From the NCBI GenBank assembly GCA_039028895.1, contig JBCCHF010000016.1, forward strand, positions 57,270 through 121,269: a stretch of DNA of 64,000 nt, written 5' to 3'. Below the pieces are notes generated by a model. The model had not been told where the DNA came from. It searched no databases and saw nothing but the letters and a program-made list of their open reading frames with translations. The stretch comes from JAHDCJ01 sp039028895. GTDB taxonomy: Bacteria > Bacteroidota > Bacteroidia > Chitinophagales > Saprospiraceae. Position 1 is the stretch's first letter. Each line of letters starts with the position of its first letter. Positions 33,819 to 43,296 of the stretch are shown here, one piece after another. A program made the translations under genes and the position numbers.

Positions 33819-35976
33819 AGGGTTCTTCAATAAACTCCATAAAGACTTTGCGTTTCGCAAAATCAACTGAAGCTATCCTTACCTGTACCTTGTCTCCCAT
33901 CTTATAGACCTGTCCTGTACGATTCCCAATAGCCTTATAGCGGCCTTCAAGGGTAAAGCTTTCCTGCATGGTTTCGAACCCTACAAAGCCTTCACACCAG
34001 TTTTCAATAAGCTCTACAAAAATCCCGCGCTCATTCATACCTGAAATGATCCCTTCATAAAGCGATCCGATATGCGATTCAAGATATTCGACCTGTTTGT
34101 ATCTTACCGATTCACGTTCAGCTTCCATTGCCTTTCTTTCCTGAACAGAAATATGCTGACACTGTGCTTCCAACTCATCTTCACTTACCAAGTAAATCGT
34201 TTTCAGATTCTTTTCAAGAATTCGGTGTACCAAAACATCAGAATATCGCCTGATTGGAGATGTGAAGTGGGTATAATAATCGAATGAAAGGCCATAATGG
34301 CCAATGTTATCTGTCGAATAAACGGCTTTTGCCATAGTTCGAATGGCCAGAGGTAATAACATTTTCAACTCAGGTTGCGTCTCTGCCTGCCTGGTCAGGG
34401 CGTTATAAGCCTTCGAGATCTGACCCGGGGTATCAATGTGCATGATGAAACCCATTTCGCGGGCAAAAGCTGCAAAATCAGCAACTTTTACTTCGTCAGG
34501 ATGATCGTGTATACGGTAGACAAAAGGAACAGGTTTTCCTTCTTTCTTTTTAAAGATGAATGTGGCAACTTCCCGATTGGCGAGCAGCATGAAATCCTCA
34601 ATGAGTTTATGCGCATCCTTACTTTCTTTGATGAACACCTCAATAGGTCTTCCTGCCTCATCCAGTTTGAATTTAACTTCTGGTGAAACAAAAGAAATAC
34701 CGCCTTTTTTGAAACGATTATTTCTTAATTTTTTCGCCAATAGATTTAGTTTCTTCAATTCCGAGGCGTACTCGCCTTCTCCTGTTTCTAATATCTCCTG
34801 GGCTTCTTCATAAGTAAACCTTCTGTCAGAATGGATCAATGTTTTTCCAAACCATCTCTTGACAACCTGGTCATCCTTATTGAAGGTAAAAACTGCCGAG
34901 AAGGTGAATTTGTCTTCATTCGGCCTGAGTGAGCACAGGTTATTTGATAGCTTTTCTGGTAACATCGGTAAAACCCTGTCTACCAGGTAAACTGAAGTCG
35001 ACCGTTTATAAGCTTCCTTGTCAAGCGCACTATTCTCCTTCACATAATGTGTTACATCCGCGATGTGGACCCCGACCTCACAATCACCATTTTCAAGATA
35101 TTGTATCGATAAGGCATCATCGAAATCTTTCGCAGTATCAGGGTCAATAGTGAATGTGGTGACAGCCCTGAAATCACGCCTTTTGGTGACTTCATTTTCT
35201 GTAATCTTATCGTTCAGGCCTTCTGATTCGGCAATTACTTCTTCCGGAAATTCAAGATTGAAACCCTGTTGGAGTAAAATCGATTTCATTTCGATGTCAC
35301 TGCTGCCTGACTCACCGAGTACATGCGTCACTTTCCCTATCGGGCTTTTTCGTTTTTTGCCGTGCCATTCCATGATGCGCACAACTACCTTTTCACCATT
35401 TTTTGCACCTTCTGTATCTGAAAGCGGTACAAAAATGTCAACTGAAAGTCTTTGATTATCAGGAATTACAAAAGCGAATTTCTGTGAAACATTGATCGTT
35501 CCTATGAAATGATCAGCTGCTCGTTTCAGCACTTCAATGACCTTTCCTTCAGGTCTGAATCCTCTGCTTTTTAACGAGTATTGAACTTTTACGCGATCGC
35601 CATGCAACGCATAATTTAGTTTCCTTGCCGGAATGAATATATCAGTGTCAAGTCCGGTATCCGTGATAAACGCAAACCCCTGCCGGGCCACATCTACGAT
35701 ACCTTCAGCAGTGAATCTGTCTTCTTTTCCGGTAGGTACGTTTTTATTGAACCTGAATTTTCCGTTTTTCAAAAGGATCGCTTTACCCTCTTTTTCAAGG
35801 GCCAGGAGATGGGCATCAACAGCATCAGCGGAAACACTCAGTCGCAGTTTTTTGATGATCTGTCGGGCGTGATATCTTTTTTTGGGAGTTCTTTTTAATA
35901 GATTAAGAATTTCGTTTTTGAGGTCCTGGTTTTTCTTTTTTCTTTTTCCAGGTCTTTTTTTCTTGTTTGATTTCAT
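33799..35976 (-). CDS. rnr: Ribonuclease R
   Basis: 725 residues. An N-terminal winged-helix module with RHARQIIKKLRLSVS-type sequence precedes cold-shock domains. The RNB catalytic domain has the metal-binding Asp cluster DPDTAKDFDDALSI. CSLRPNEDKFTFSAVF, HYGLSFDYYTHFTSPIRRYSDVLVHR and a C-terminal S1 domain (about 630-715) follow. It is a processive 3'-5' exoribonuclease that degrades structured RNA in quality control. The N terminus is strongly basic (KKRPGKRKKK). The 3' end overlaps the preceding convergent gene by 20 bases. Confidence 0.96.
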   Translation of the reverse strand: MKSNKKKRPGKRKKKNQDLKNEILNLLKRTPKKRYHARQIIKKLRLSVSADAVDAHLLALEKEGKAILLKNGKFRFNKNVPTGKEDRFTAEGIVDVARQGFAFITDTGLDTDIFIPARKLNYALHGDRVKVQYSLKSRGFRPEGKVIEVLKRAADHFIGTINVSQKFAFVIPDNQRLSVDIFVPLSDTEGAKNGEKVVVRIMEWHGKKRKSPIGKVTHVLGESGSSDIEMKSILLQQGFNLEFPEEVIAESEGLNDKITENEVTKRRDFRAVTTFTIDPDTAKDFDDALSIQYLENGDCEVGVHIADVTHYVKENSALDKEAYKRSTSVYLVDRVLPMLPEKLSNNLCSLRPNEDKFTFSAVFTFNKDDQVVKRWFGKTLIHSDRRFTYEEAQEILETGEGEYASELKKLNLLAKKLRNNRFKKGGISFVSPEVKFKLDEAGRPIEVFIKESKDAHKLIEDFMLLANREVATFIFKKKEGKPVPFVYRIHDHPDEVKVADFAAFAREMGFIMHIDTPGQISKAYNALTRQAETQPELKMLLPLAIRTMAKAVYSTDNIGHYGLSFDYYTHFTSPIRRYSDVLVHRILEKNLKTIYLVSEDELEAQCQHISVQERKAMEAERESVRYKQVEYLESHIGSLYEGIISGMNERGIFVELIENWCEGFVGFETMQESFTLEGRYKAIGNRTGQVYKMGDKVQVRIASVDFAKRKVFMEFIEEPFNTADS

Positions 35977-36040
35977 TGGTCAATTTAATTATTTGCACAT
36001 CATCTACTATTCCCCTCTAATTCTAGCAAATAATGTTGTT

Positions 36041-36568
36041 TCATTTTTTTGGTTTAATAGTAACTTTTCCTGAAGACTGGTCGATAGAAACTTCGCTGGT
36101 CGGAAGGAGTGTTGCTTTGGAAAGGTTTGTTTCCTGAACAGAAACTTTGCCGGAGAGCAATTCAATTTCCCAACTTGATTTGATGTTTGCAACTATCACG
36201 TCTAACATATCACCTTCTACTTTGGTTCCTGCGAGTTGAGTTTTTTCCTGTATCTCTCCTGTTATGTCAAAAATAGCGAGGTGAAAATAGTATTTCAGCA
36301 TATCGCCTTGCCAGTAGACTACAGCATGGAATTTTTTGGTATCGGGCAACCTGAAACAAGGGATGAATTCGGTAAATTCATCATAGGTTTCATCACCTTC
36401 CTGATAAAGGAAATCAAGTGCCATTTCAGGAGACAATGGCTTATTTTTTTTAGAAAATTTACTTTGATCTCCATGGGAAAGAGACATTGGTAAATTTGTA
36501 TTTGGGAACCTGGCAAAAAAGCCCTTAAACCCTTTTTTTACTGGAATTTTCTTATTGGAATCTGTCAT
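36041..36568 (-). CDS. Hypothetical protein
   Basis: 175 residues, soluble and without signal peptide. I do not recognise the family. It has a basic N terminus (NKKIPVKKGFKGFFARF), a short low-complexity part and a beta-rich body (FRLPDTKKFHAVVYWQGDML). A good promoter is 28 bases upstream at 36596-36603, so it is transcribed separately from RNase R, which lies 64 bp downstream. Confidence 0.7.
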   Translation of the reverse strand: MTDSNKKIPVKKGFKGFFARFPNTNLPMSLSHGDQSKFSKKNKPLSPEMALDFLYQEGDETYDEFTEFIPCFRLPDTKKFHAVVYWQGDMLKYYFHLAIFDITGEIQEKTQLAGTKVEGDMLDVIVANIKSSWEIELLSGKVSVQETNLSKATLLPTSEVSIDQSSGKVTIKPKK

Positions 36569-36595
36569 TCTTAATTGTCAAAAATTGTATTTCTG

Positions 36596-36603
36596 CAAAG
36601 ATA
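36596..36603 (-). promoter_or_regulatory. -7 promoter element (TATCTTTG)
   Basis: Minus-strand TATCTTTGCAG, a full TAnnTTTG match, 28 bases upstream of the ATG at 36568. Confidence 0.7.
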
Positions 36604-36675
36604 AAAAATCAAATTTGCCTTACAGCAGCTTGTATCTTTTCTTTCCTGGTGGCGTTATGCGGAAAATTCAAAACT

Positions 36676-38196
36676 ATGTCTATACCTTCCGATCCACGCC
36701 AGTTAATGATCAATTTGATGTACCTCGTTTTAACGGCTTTACTAGCCCTGAATGTCTCTGCTGAGATCATCAATGCCTTCTTTTTAGTTGATAAAGGATT
36801 AACCAAAAGTAAGTCTGCCGTCGAGACCACTAATGCTTCAATTTTTGAGGCGATAAAGAAACAGGCTGAAGCTTATGAAGTTTATTCACCTTTGGCCGAA
36901 AAAGCAAAAGATGCAACTGCTTTATCTAAAGAATTTGTTGACTATGTACAGGACCTTAGAGAAGAACTCATTTCAGAAGCTGGAGGCCTTAACAATGAAG
37001 GGGAGCCCGTGAGGAAGAAAGATAAAGACATACCTACCCGTTTATTAGTGAAAGAGGGAAAAGGCGAAGCCCTTCGATTATTAGTTTTGGAGACAAGAGC
37101 CAAAATGCTAGACTTGCTGGAAGAGGATTCCGTAAGACAGGAAATGGCCGCCAGTATTCCCTTGAATATTCAGGACGTACCAGAATCTCAAAATAAAAGT
37201 TGGTCAGAATATAATTTCAACCAGATGCCTGTAGCCGCCTGTTTGCCCATGTTGAGAAAATTTCAAAATGACGCCAGAGCTACAGAGACAACAATTCTGA
37301 ATTACTTGCTGAAGGAAACAACCTATACTGATATCTGGGATAATTTTACCCCCGTTGCTTCTCCTAGAAACAGTTATGTGATCAAAGGTGAACCATACGA
37401 AGCGGAAGTGTTTCTAAGTGCCTTTAGTTCGCAAACTGAGAATATTGCAATTGCTATTAATAACAGGCCAGTTACCGTAAATGACGGTAAAGCAAAATAT
37501 GTTTTCAACCCTTCAAAAATTGGCAAGAATTCCTATAAAGTAGACATTACGGTAACAAATCCGCTCACTGAGATACGAAAAACCTATTCCAAGACGTTCG
37601 AGTATGAAGTTGGTGAACGCTCAGTAGCTGTTTCGCCAACTAAGATGAATGTGTTTTATATCGGCGTAAAAAATCCGGTTGACATTTCAGCTGCAGGCAT
37701 AAAAACAAAAGACTTGAAAGTGAGGATCAGTGGCGGCGGAGGAACGATCTCAAAAGTCGCAAATGGCAAATACATGGTCGAGGTAACCGAGACAACCAGG
37801 GATTGCAGGTTGACCATTTCCGATGGAAAAGATTTTAGTGCAACTAAAAAGTTTAGAGTGAAACGCATCCCTACGCCAATTGCAAAGCTTACTGAAAAAA
37901 GTGGTGGCCAGATGTCAAAATCAGAATTCAAGGCGCAGGATGGTGTAAGAGCCCATCTCGAACATTTTGATTTCGAAACAAGATGTAAGGTGAGGTCATT
38001 CGAGTTGGCCAGGGTACCAAAAAACGATAATGCCTATATCGTGCAAAACGCTGGATCCAATTTTAATGGACGGGCCCTTGAAATAAAAAATGCCGCTAAA
38101 AACGGTGACAAATATTACTTCAGTGAAATAAAAGCAAAATGCCCGGGTGACTCCCACCTGCGCACCCTCAATTCTATGGCATTTTCTATACGCTAA
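36676..38196 (+). CDS. gldM: GldM, T9SS/gliding motor subunit
   Basis: 506 residues from ATG 36676; an in-frame GTG lies 27 bases upstream. The N-terminal SIPSDPRQLMINLMYLVLTALLALNVSAEIINAF holds the single transmembrane helix and is diagnostic for GldM. Four periplasmic domains follow; the SGGGGTISKV and IPTPIAKLTEKSGGQMSKS text is typical of the third and fourth. In T9SS GldM forms a motor with GldL that crosses the envelope and touches the GldKN ring. Here gldN follows after 132 bp, but no gldK or gldL is upstream. This may be an additional copy; the main gldKLMN cluster would be elsewhere. Confidence 0.92.
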   Translation: MSIPSDPRQLMINLMYLVLTALLALNVSAEIINAFFLVDKGLTKSKSAVETTNASIFEAIKKQAEAYEVYSPLAEKAKDATALSKEFVDYVQDLREELISEAGGLNNEGEPVRKKDKDIPTRLLVKEGKGEALRLLVLETRAKMLDLLEEDSVRQEMAASIPLNIQDVPESQNKSWSEYNFNQMPVAACLPMLRKFQNDARATETTILNYLLKETTYTDIWDNFTPVASPRNSYVIKGEPYEAEVFLSAFSSQTENIAIAINNRPVTVNDGKAKYVFNPSKIGKNSYKVDITVTNPLTEIRKTYSKTFEYEVGERSVAVSPTKMNVFYIGVKNPVDISAAGIKTKDLKVRISGGGGTISKVANGKYMVEVTETTRDCRLTISDGKDFSATKKFRVKRIPTPIAKLTEKSGGQMSKSEFKAQDGVRAHLEHFDFETRCKVRSFELARVPKNDNAYIVQNAGSNFNGRALEIKNAAKNGDKYYFSEIKAKCPGDSHLRTLNSMAFSIR

Positions 38197-38328
38197 TTTA
38201 ATCTTGTTGACTTTACGTCTGAGTTTTTTATTCCGTGTTCCGAGTTGGTAACACGCACCCCTGAACGCTGAATAATCAACTCTATTCAACCGTCAACAAT
38301 CAACTGACAATCAATAAAAAAATAAGCC

Positions 38329-39189
38329 ATGATCACAAGACTCTTAATCTTGGTGGTGTTGCTGGCCTGTGGTGCGACTTTGCAGGCCCAACCCACACTT
38401 AATGAAAGCGGAGAATGGGCAACCGTATCACAAACAGCCCGTACCATTCCTCGTGACTCTCCATACGATAAAACTTTTGCCGAAAGGGTCCCTCTCCCCT
38501 ATGAGCATATCAGGGAAGCTGATGTTTTTTGGGAAAAACGAATTTGGCGCGTCATTGATACCAGGGAAAAGATGAACTTACCGTTTAGGTACCCTCAAAA
38601 CCCTTTAGTGAGTGTAATGATAAATGCTGGATTGGATGAGCAAGTCACGCTTTATAGTGCTATTGATGATAAGTTCAGTACGCCAATGACGATCGAGGAG
38701 ATGAACCAAAAACTGTACAAAACCGATACTATTCCAATTATCGACCCTGATACAGATGAAATTACTTACAAGATTGTCAGAGATGACTTCAATCCCGATG
38801 ATATCAAGAGATTCCGGATAAAAGAAGTCTGGTTTTTCGATGAAGAGACTTCAACATTAAAAGTCAGAATTCTTGGTATTGCACCACTAATTGAAATTTT
38901 TGATGACTTCGGTAATGTTCGGTACGAAGTTCCATTGTTTTGGGCATACTATCCTGAGTTGAGGCATGTTTTGGCTAGAACCGAAGCTTTCAATCCTTTG
39001 AATGACGCTGCTCGCTTAAGCTGGGATGATATTTTTGAAATGCGTTATTTCGCCAGTATGATCTACAAGGCGTCCAATGTCAATGACTTGAGGATACAAG
39101 ACTATAAGAGCGGTTTGGAGGTACCTCACGAGGCAGAAAGGATCAAACAGGAAATCTTCAACTTCGAGCACGACTTATGGACCTATTAA
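38329..39189 (+). CDS. gldN: GldN, T9SS/gliding protein
   Basis: 286 residues with signal peptide MITRLLILVVLLACGATLQAQ. The body fits GldN: IREADVFWEKRIWRVIDTREKMN, then RYPQNPLVSVMINAG, FRIKEVWFFDEETSTLKVRILGIAPL and FWAYYPELRHVLARTEAFNPLNDAARLSWDDIFEMR. GldN joins GldK in a periplasmic ring under the outer membrane. It is encoded after gldM. Three bases separate its stop from the convergent hydroxylase gene. Confidence 0.94.
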   Translation: MITRLLILVVLLACGATLQAQPTLNESGEWATVSQTARTIPRDSPYDKTFAERVPLPYEHIREADVFWEKRIWRVIDTREKMNLPFRYPQNPLVSVMINAGLDEQVTLYSAIDDKFSTPMTIEEMNQKLYKTDTIPIIDPDTDEITYKIVRDDFNPDDIKRFRIKEVWFFDEETSTLKVRILGIAPLIEIFDDFGNVRYEVPLFWAYYPELRHVLARTEAFNPLNDAARLSWDDIFEMRYFASMIYKASNVNDLRIQDYKSGLEVPHEAERIKQEIFNFEHDLWTY

Positions 39190-39192
39190 GTC

Positions 39193-39660
39193 CTAGTGGT
39201 TTGATCGCTTTTTAAAATATTTAGGATGGACAAATAACAGACCAAATGACTCACAGTCCTCTTTGGTCTGTTTGCTGTGGTGAGAGCCGTGAGCTCTAAG
39301 GATCGCCCTTGAATAACGACTATCTAATTGTCTAAACCACTTAAAGCGTTGGTGGATATAAACATCGTGAATAAGGAAGTAGATCAATCCGTAGATTGAT
39401 ATACCAACACCAACAAAAAACAGGAAAAACAAAGATGGATAAACAGATCCTAGGATATAGAAAGTTGCGCTTGGAATAGCAAAGACAAGAAAGAATAGGT
39501 CATTTTTTTCGAAAAACCCTTCTTTATGATGCGGGTTATGGTGGTCTTCATGCCAAATCCATAGCAAGCCGTGCATTAAAAATTTATGAGCCGACCAGGC
39601 CACAAATTCCATCATCACGACAGAAACAAGTGTTACTAAAGCATAGAACAGGATATCCAT
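39193..39660 (-). CDS. crtZ: Beta-carotene hydroxylase (CrtZ type)
   Basis: 155 residues with four membrane segments and the diiron His motifs in the CrtZ order: HKFLMHGLLWIWHEDHHNPHH, then HDVYIHQRFKWF and HGSHHSKQTKEDCESFGLLF. It hydroxylates ionone rings of carotenoids at C3 (C3'). Placed downstream of CruF- and CrtD-like genes on the same strand, with a peptidase gene in between. Confidence 0.92.
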   Translation of the reverse strand: MDILFYALVTLVSVVMMEFVAWSAHKFLMHGLLWIWHEDHHNPHHKEGFFEKNDLFFLVFAIPSATFYILGSVYPSLFFLFFVGVGISIYGLIYFLIHDVYIHQRFKWFRQLDSRYSRAILRAHGSHHSKQTKEDCESFGLLFVHPKYFKKRSNH

Positions 39661-39740
39661 AATCTTGAATTGGATTGATTGAGTATCCCAAATTTAACAA
39701 CTATTGTTGAGGATGGTTTATTGTTGCCGAGAAATTACCA

Positions 39741-41072
39741 TCAGATGATTTCCAGCTCTCGTTTGATCACATTCTCCAACACCTCAAGTGGAAGCGGCCC
39801 TTTGCTGAGAATGGCATGGTGAAAATCTCGAATATCGAACTCTGCACCTTTTTTGTCTTTGTATAGTGATTTAAGTCGGATGATCTTGGCTGCACCATAT
39901 TTATAGGTATGCACCTGAGCCGGCCAATTTCGCATCCTTTTGATCTCTCTCATGGCAATATCCTCCTGGTTTGGAACGTATGCCTGCCAGAAGGCAAGTG
40001 CAGCATCGTCTGTCCAGCCCTGGTAGTTAATCCCTACATCAAGCGCTACCCTGATTGATCGCACCTGGTCCCATTCCCATTTCCCAAGGTGGTCCCAATT
40101 GGTTTTATATAAACCAACCAGCGCACCTAACTCCTCCACATAAGCGGCCCAACCTTCGAGATAACCATAATAGGAAAAATGCTGGCGGTATTCAGCAAGT
40201 TCGAGCATGGAAGCTATGTTTGACTGGAAGTGATGTCCAGGATTACCTTCATGTAAAAATAACAGATCATATTGCCTATTATTATAAGGTTTATCAAACA
40301 AGTTGTAATAGAACGTTCCTGATAAAGGAGAGTAATACCCGGGCACCTGGCTGAGGGCGGCATTGTCTCCTTTGGCAATATTGACTTCAGGGACTACACC
40401 AGGGTTATGAAAGAGTAAATCGAGTTTTTGGTTTACAATTTCACGTTTTTGCTCATAGACTTCCTGCACTTTAGAAGGATCATCTACAAAAAACTCGGGT
40501 GAATCGAGGTGTTTGAAAAAGGCTTCTTCATCCATCCCCGTTTGTTGTCTGATATTGGCAATCGCATCTGCTACCACATGTACTTCGTATAATCCAAAAT
40601 CAAAAAGTGCTTCGGGCATAACCTCTGCACCCAGCCATTTTTTCAGATAGTACTGGTACCAAGCTTTTCCATCTTTAATATTATAAATGCCATTATCCGG
40701 AATTTGCCGATCGGGATAATTGTCGAGGAAAGCTTTTTCAAGCGAGATCCTCTCCAGATTCAGGGTAATCTCATGTCCGATTAAAAGAAAGTCGGTGTAT
40801 TGCGCTGTTGGAATATTAGAGGTTTTGAAACTGGCATATTGCTCCTGAACATCGTTGAAAAAAACTTCCTGGCGATCAAGCGCCTCTTTTTCCTGAATGG
40901 CTTCGAAATTCGCAACATAAGATAATTGAAGTGATGGAATCTCCAACTGGCTGTAGCCTTCTCCAAAGGAGTTAACAAAAGACTGGAAGGCAAGGTTTGT
41001 AGTCGGTTCTTTAGGGCAGTTATCCAGAGAAAAAACCGAAAGAATGGCAAAGATCAACAACGGGGTCTTCAT
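39741..41072 (-). CDS. DUF885-family metallopeptidase-like protein
   Basis: 443 residues, shorter than the family's usual 560-600, so the N-terminal part is reduced. It begins with a likely signal peptide (MKTPLLIFAILSVFSL). The catalytic motif is LFLHEGNPGHHFQSN, followed by YLEGWAAYVEELG and QVRSIRVALDVGINYQGW, as in DUF885 (collagenase-like/M32-related) proteins. It is probably a secreted zinc peptidase. It separates the carotenoid genes crtZ and cruF (23 bp to the latter), with no obvious functional link. Confidence 0.87.
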   Translation of the reverse strand: MKTPLLIFAILSVFSLDNCPKEPTTNLAFQSFVNSFGEGYSQLEIPSLQLSYVANFEAIQEKEALDRQEVFFNDVQEQYASFKTSNIPTAQYTDFLLIGHEITLNLERISLEKAFLDNYPDRQIPDNGIYNIKDGKAWYQYYLKKWLGAEVMPEALFDFGLYEVHVVADAIANIRQQTGMDEEAFFKHLDSPEFFVDDPSKVQEVYEQKREIVNQKLDLLFHNPGVVPEVNIAKGDNAALSQVPGYYSPLSGTFYYNLFDKPYNNRQYDLLFLHEGNPGHHFQSNIASMLELAEYRQHFSYYGYLEGWAAYVEELGALVGLYKTNWDHLGKWEWDQVRSIRVALDVGINYQGWTDDAALAFWQAYVPNQEDIAMREIKRMRNWPAQVHTYKYGAAKIIRLKSLYKDKKGAEFDIRDFHHAILSKGPLPLEVLENVIKRELEII

Positions 41073-41095
41073 GCTGTGAATTTAGACCTAACCAT

Positions 41096-41725
41096 CTATC
41101 CAAACACATTTAAGAAAGCAAAAAATGTGACTTGATTAACATATATGACCGGAGCCAGCCAATTGTACTGTTTGCGCACAAAACGATAATAAACCATCAA
41201 CAGAATAAATGAGATCGCCCACCATGCAAAATAGTTTTGGAGCGGAATATTCCCACCAGCCCATTGCCAGAAATCATAACTGATTGCAACTGGCTCTATC
41301 AACAGATCCAGCAAAACCATTAATGTTGCTCCAATGGCAGCTTTGATCACATTATTTGCTTTTGTTAGAAAGTGACCAATAACTCCGGTGCAATAGACGA
41401 GGGTCAACCAGTTCACAGCCATCATCAATGGCACATCCAACCACTTTGGGCCAAGCGTTTGTCCGTAAGAATATTCGCCGAATATCACTCCGGTTTTTAC
41501 TCCTGCAACTTCGATGAAAAAACCTACAAGCATACATACAGCGGCGAACAAGTAAAAGCCGACATCCCACTTTCGGTGAAAAGACAATAAGATATAAAGG
41601 GAAAATGCAAGGTTGAGCGGAGTAAGTAAGATGAATTCGGGATGAATCGGTAACAGGATTCCCACAATGCCAACAATGTACACAATGGTAATAATCCCTG
41701 CCGCAATCTTCTCATTTTTTTGCAT
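41096..41725 (-). CDS. Carotenoid 1,2-hydratase-like membrane protein (CruF/DUF422 type)
   Basis: 209 residues, six or seven membrane segments. The pattern FFIEVAGVKTGVIFGEYSYGQTLGPKW, MAVNWLTLVYCTGVI and DLLIEPVAISYDFWQWAGGNIPLQNYFAWW is characteristic of the PF04240 carotenoid biosynthesis family. CruF-like members hydrate the end of an acyclic carotenoid to give a 1-hydroxy group. Only three bases separate it from the upstream desaturase gene, so the two are surely co-transcribed. Whether the Bacteroidota enzyme is a hydratase is inferred from the family and from the neighbour. Confidence 0.88.
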   Translation of the reverse strand: MQKNEKIAAGIITIVYIVGIVGILLPIHPEFILLTPLNLAFSLYILLSFHRKWDVGFYLFAAVCMLVGFFIEVAGVKTGVIFGEYSYGQTLGPKWLDVPLMMAVNWLTLVYCTGVIGHFLTKANNVIKAAIGATLMVLLDLLIEPVAISYDFWQWAGGNIPLQNYFAWWAISFILLMVYYRFVRKQYNWLAPVIYVNQVTFFAFLNVFG

Positions 41726-41728
41726 TAA

Positions 41729-43195
41729 TCAGGATGATTTTTGAAATTCGTCAGCCACAATTTTAGCTGATAATAAACATAAAGGAATTCCACCTCCAGG
41801 ATGTACCGATCCTCCACAAAAGAACAGTCCTTTCACACGTTTTGAAAAATTCGGATGGCGAAGAAATGCAGCATATCTCGAATTTGAACTGGTTCCATAA
41901 AGCGCACCTAAATAGGAAGAAGTCCGCTGTTGGATTAAGAGTGGGTCAAGAATCTTTTCACAACTTATCAAAGGTTCGATCTCTGTATTGAGCATACGGT
42001 TTATCTTACTGATAATCAATTGTCTTGCATCAGTTTCTATGGCCTGCCAATTCTGCCCGGTATCATGTGGTACATTAATCATTGTAAACCAATTTTCACA
42101 ATTTTTCGGCGCATCTGATGGTGATTGTTTTGAAGTAATATTGATATAAACAGTGGGATCGTGATAGAGTTCTTTGGTATTGGAAAGACAATTAAATTCT
42201 TCAGCATAATTTTCTGTAAACAGGATATTGTGAACATCTAATTCAGGGAATGCTCTCTTCATACCCCAATAAAAAATCAGGGCAGAGGAAGATTTTTCCT
42301 GTTTAAGAATTTGCTCCGGTTGCGGAAGGTGTGACAATAAATGCCTGTATGTATAATAAACATCCATATTGCTCACCACTGCGTCACACCCGATGGTCTC
42401 TTTTTGGGATTCTATCCCTGTGACACGATTCTGAAGAGTGTGGATCTTGTCGACCTTACGATTAAAGTGAAATATCACTCCGAGATCTTTCGCCAGAGCA
42501 TAGATTGATTTTGTGATCGTATACATCCCCCCTTTCGGGAAAAACGCGCCAATACCATATTCGAGATGAGGAATACTTGACATCACCCCAGGCGTTTTAT
42601 ATGGATCGGAGCCATTATAAGTAGCATAGCGGTCGAAAAGCTGGATCAGATGTTCTTCCTTTAATTGTTTCCGATTAATGGTGTGAAGGGTTTGAAAGAT
42701 ATCAAGTCGAGGAATATTCAAAAGGCCTTTAAGCACTTTTCCTGACCAATAATTACTCAAACGATGAAGTGATTGTTCAAGAAAAACAGGCGAGGTTAAC
42801 TCGTATTTATCTTTACTTTTGGAAAGGTATTTACTGATGATCTTTTCCTCGACCTGAAAGGTTTCGGCAGCTTTCACTGCAAAATCTTTTGGATCGGCAG
42901 GAGCATTAAAACGCATCCCATCTTCCCAAAAATAGTGACATACGGTATCCAATTTTTTATAGGAAAAAAATTGAGTTGGATCCTTTTTCGCCAGTTTAAA
43001 AAGTTCATCCACGTAATGGGGCATGGTAAAGAGGGATGGTCCTGCGTCAAATCGAAAACCATCAATCCTGAACTCAGCCAACTTTCCACCAGGATTTTCC
43101 GCAGCTTCGTATACTTCCACATCATGCCCTTGGCAAGCCAGTCTGATAGAAGCAGCCATTCCCGCGACCCCTGAGCCTACAATTATTACTTTCAA
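41729..43195 (-). CDS. crtD: CrtI-family carotenoid desaturase, probably CrtD type
   Basis: 488 residues. FAD-binding motif at the start (KVIIVGSGVAGMAASIRLACQGHDVEVYEA), then PGGKLAEFRIDGFRFDAGPSLFTMPHYVDELF and CHYFWEDGMRF. The GPSLFTMP version is the one I associate with 1-hydroxycarotenoid 3,4-desaturase (CrtD) of Bacteroidota rather than with phytoene desaturase CrtI, and the adjacent CruF gene would supply its 1-hydroxy substrate. The C-terminal FAD motif FFCGGSVHPGGGIPLCLLSAK is complete. The assignment to CrtD over CrtI is an inference. Confidence 0.85.
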   Translation of the reverse strand: MKVIIVGSGVAGMAASIRLACQGHDVEVYEAAENPGGKLAEFRIDGFRFDAGPSLFTMPHYVDELFKLAKKDPTQFFSYKKLDTVCHYFWEDGMRFNAPADPKDFAVKAAETFQVEEKIISKYLSKSKDKYELTSPVFLEQSLHRLSNYWSGKVLKGLLNIPRLDIFQTLHTINRKQLKEEHLIQLFDRYATYNGSDPYKTPGVMSSIPHLEYGIGAFFPKGGMYTITKSIYALAKDLGVIFHFNRKVDKIHTLQNRVTGIESQKETIGCDAVVSNMDVYYTYRHLLSHLPQPEQILKQEKSSSALIFYWGMKRAFPELDVHNILFTENYAEEFNCLSNTKELYHDPTVYINITSKQSPSDAPKNCENWFTMINVPHDTGQNWQAIETDARQLIISKINRMLNTEIEPLISCEKILDPLLIQQRTSSYLGALYGTSSNSRYAAFLRHPNFSKRVKGLFFCGGSVHPGGGIPLCLLSAKIVADEFQKSS

Positions 43196-43296
43196 TTTGA
43201 CACCGTATAGTTATTACTCTATTTCCTCCTGATGAAAAGAGAACCAAAAAAATCAAGGCTTGTTTGAAATACCTGAAAATAAACTTTACCCAAAAA

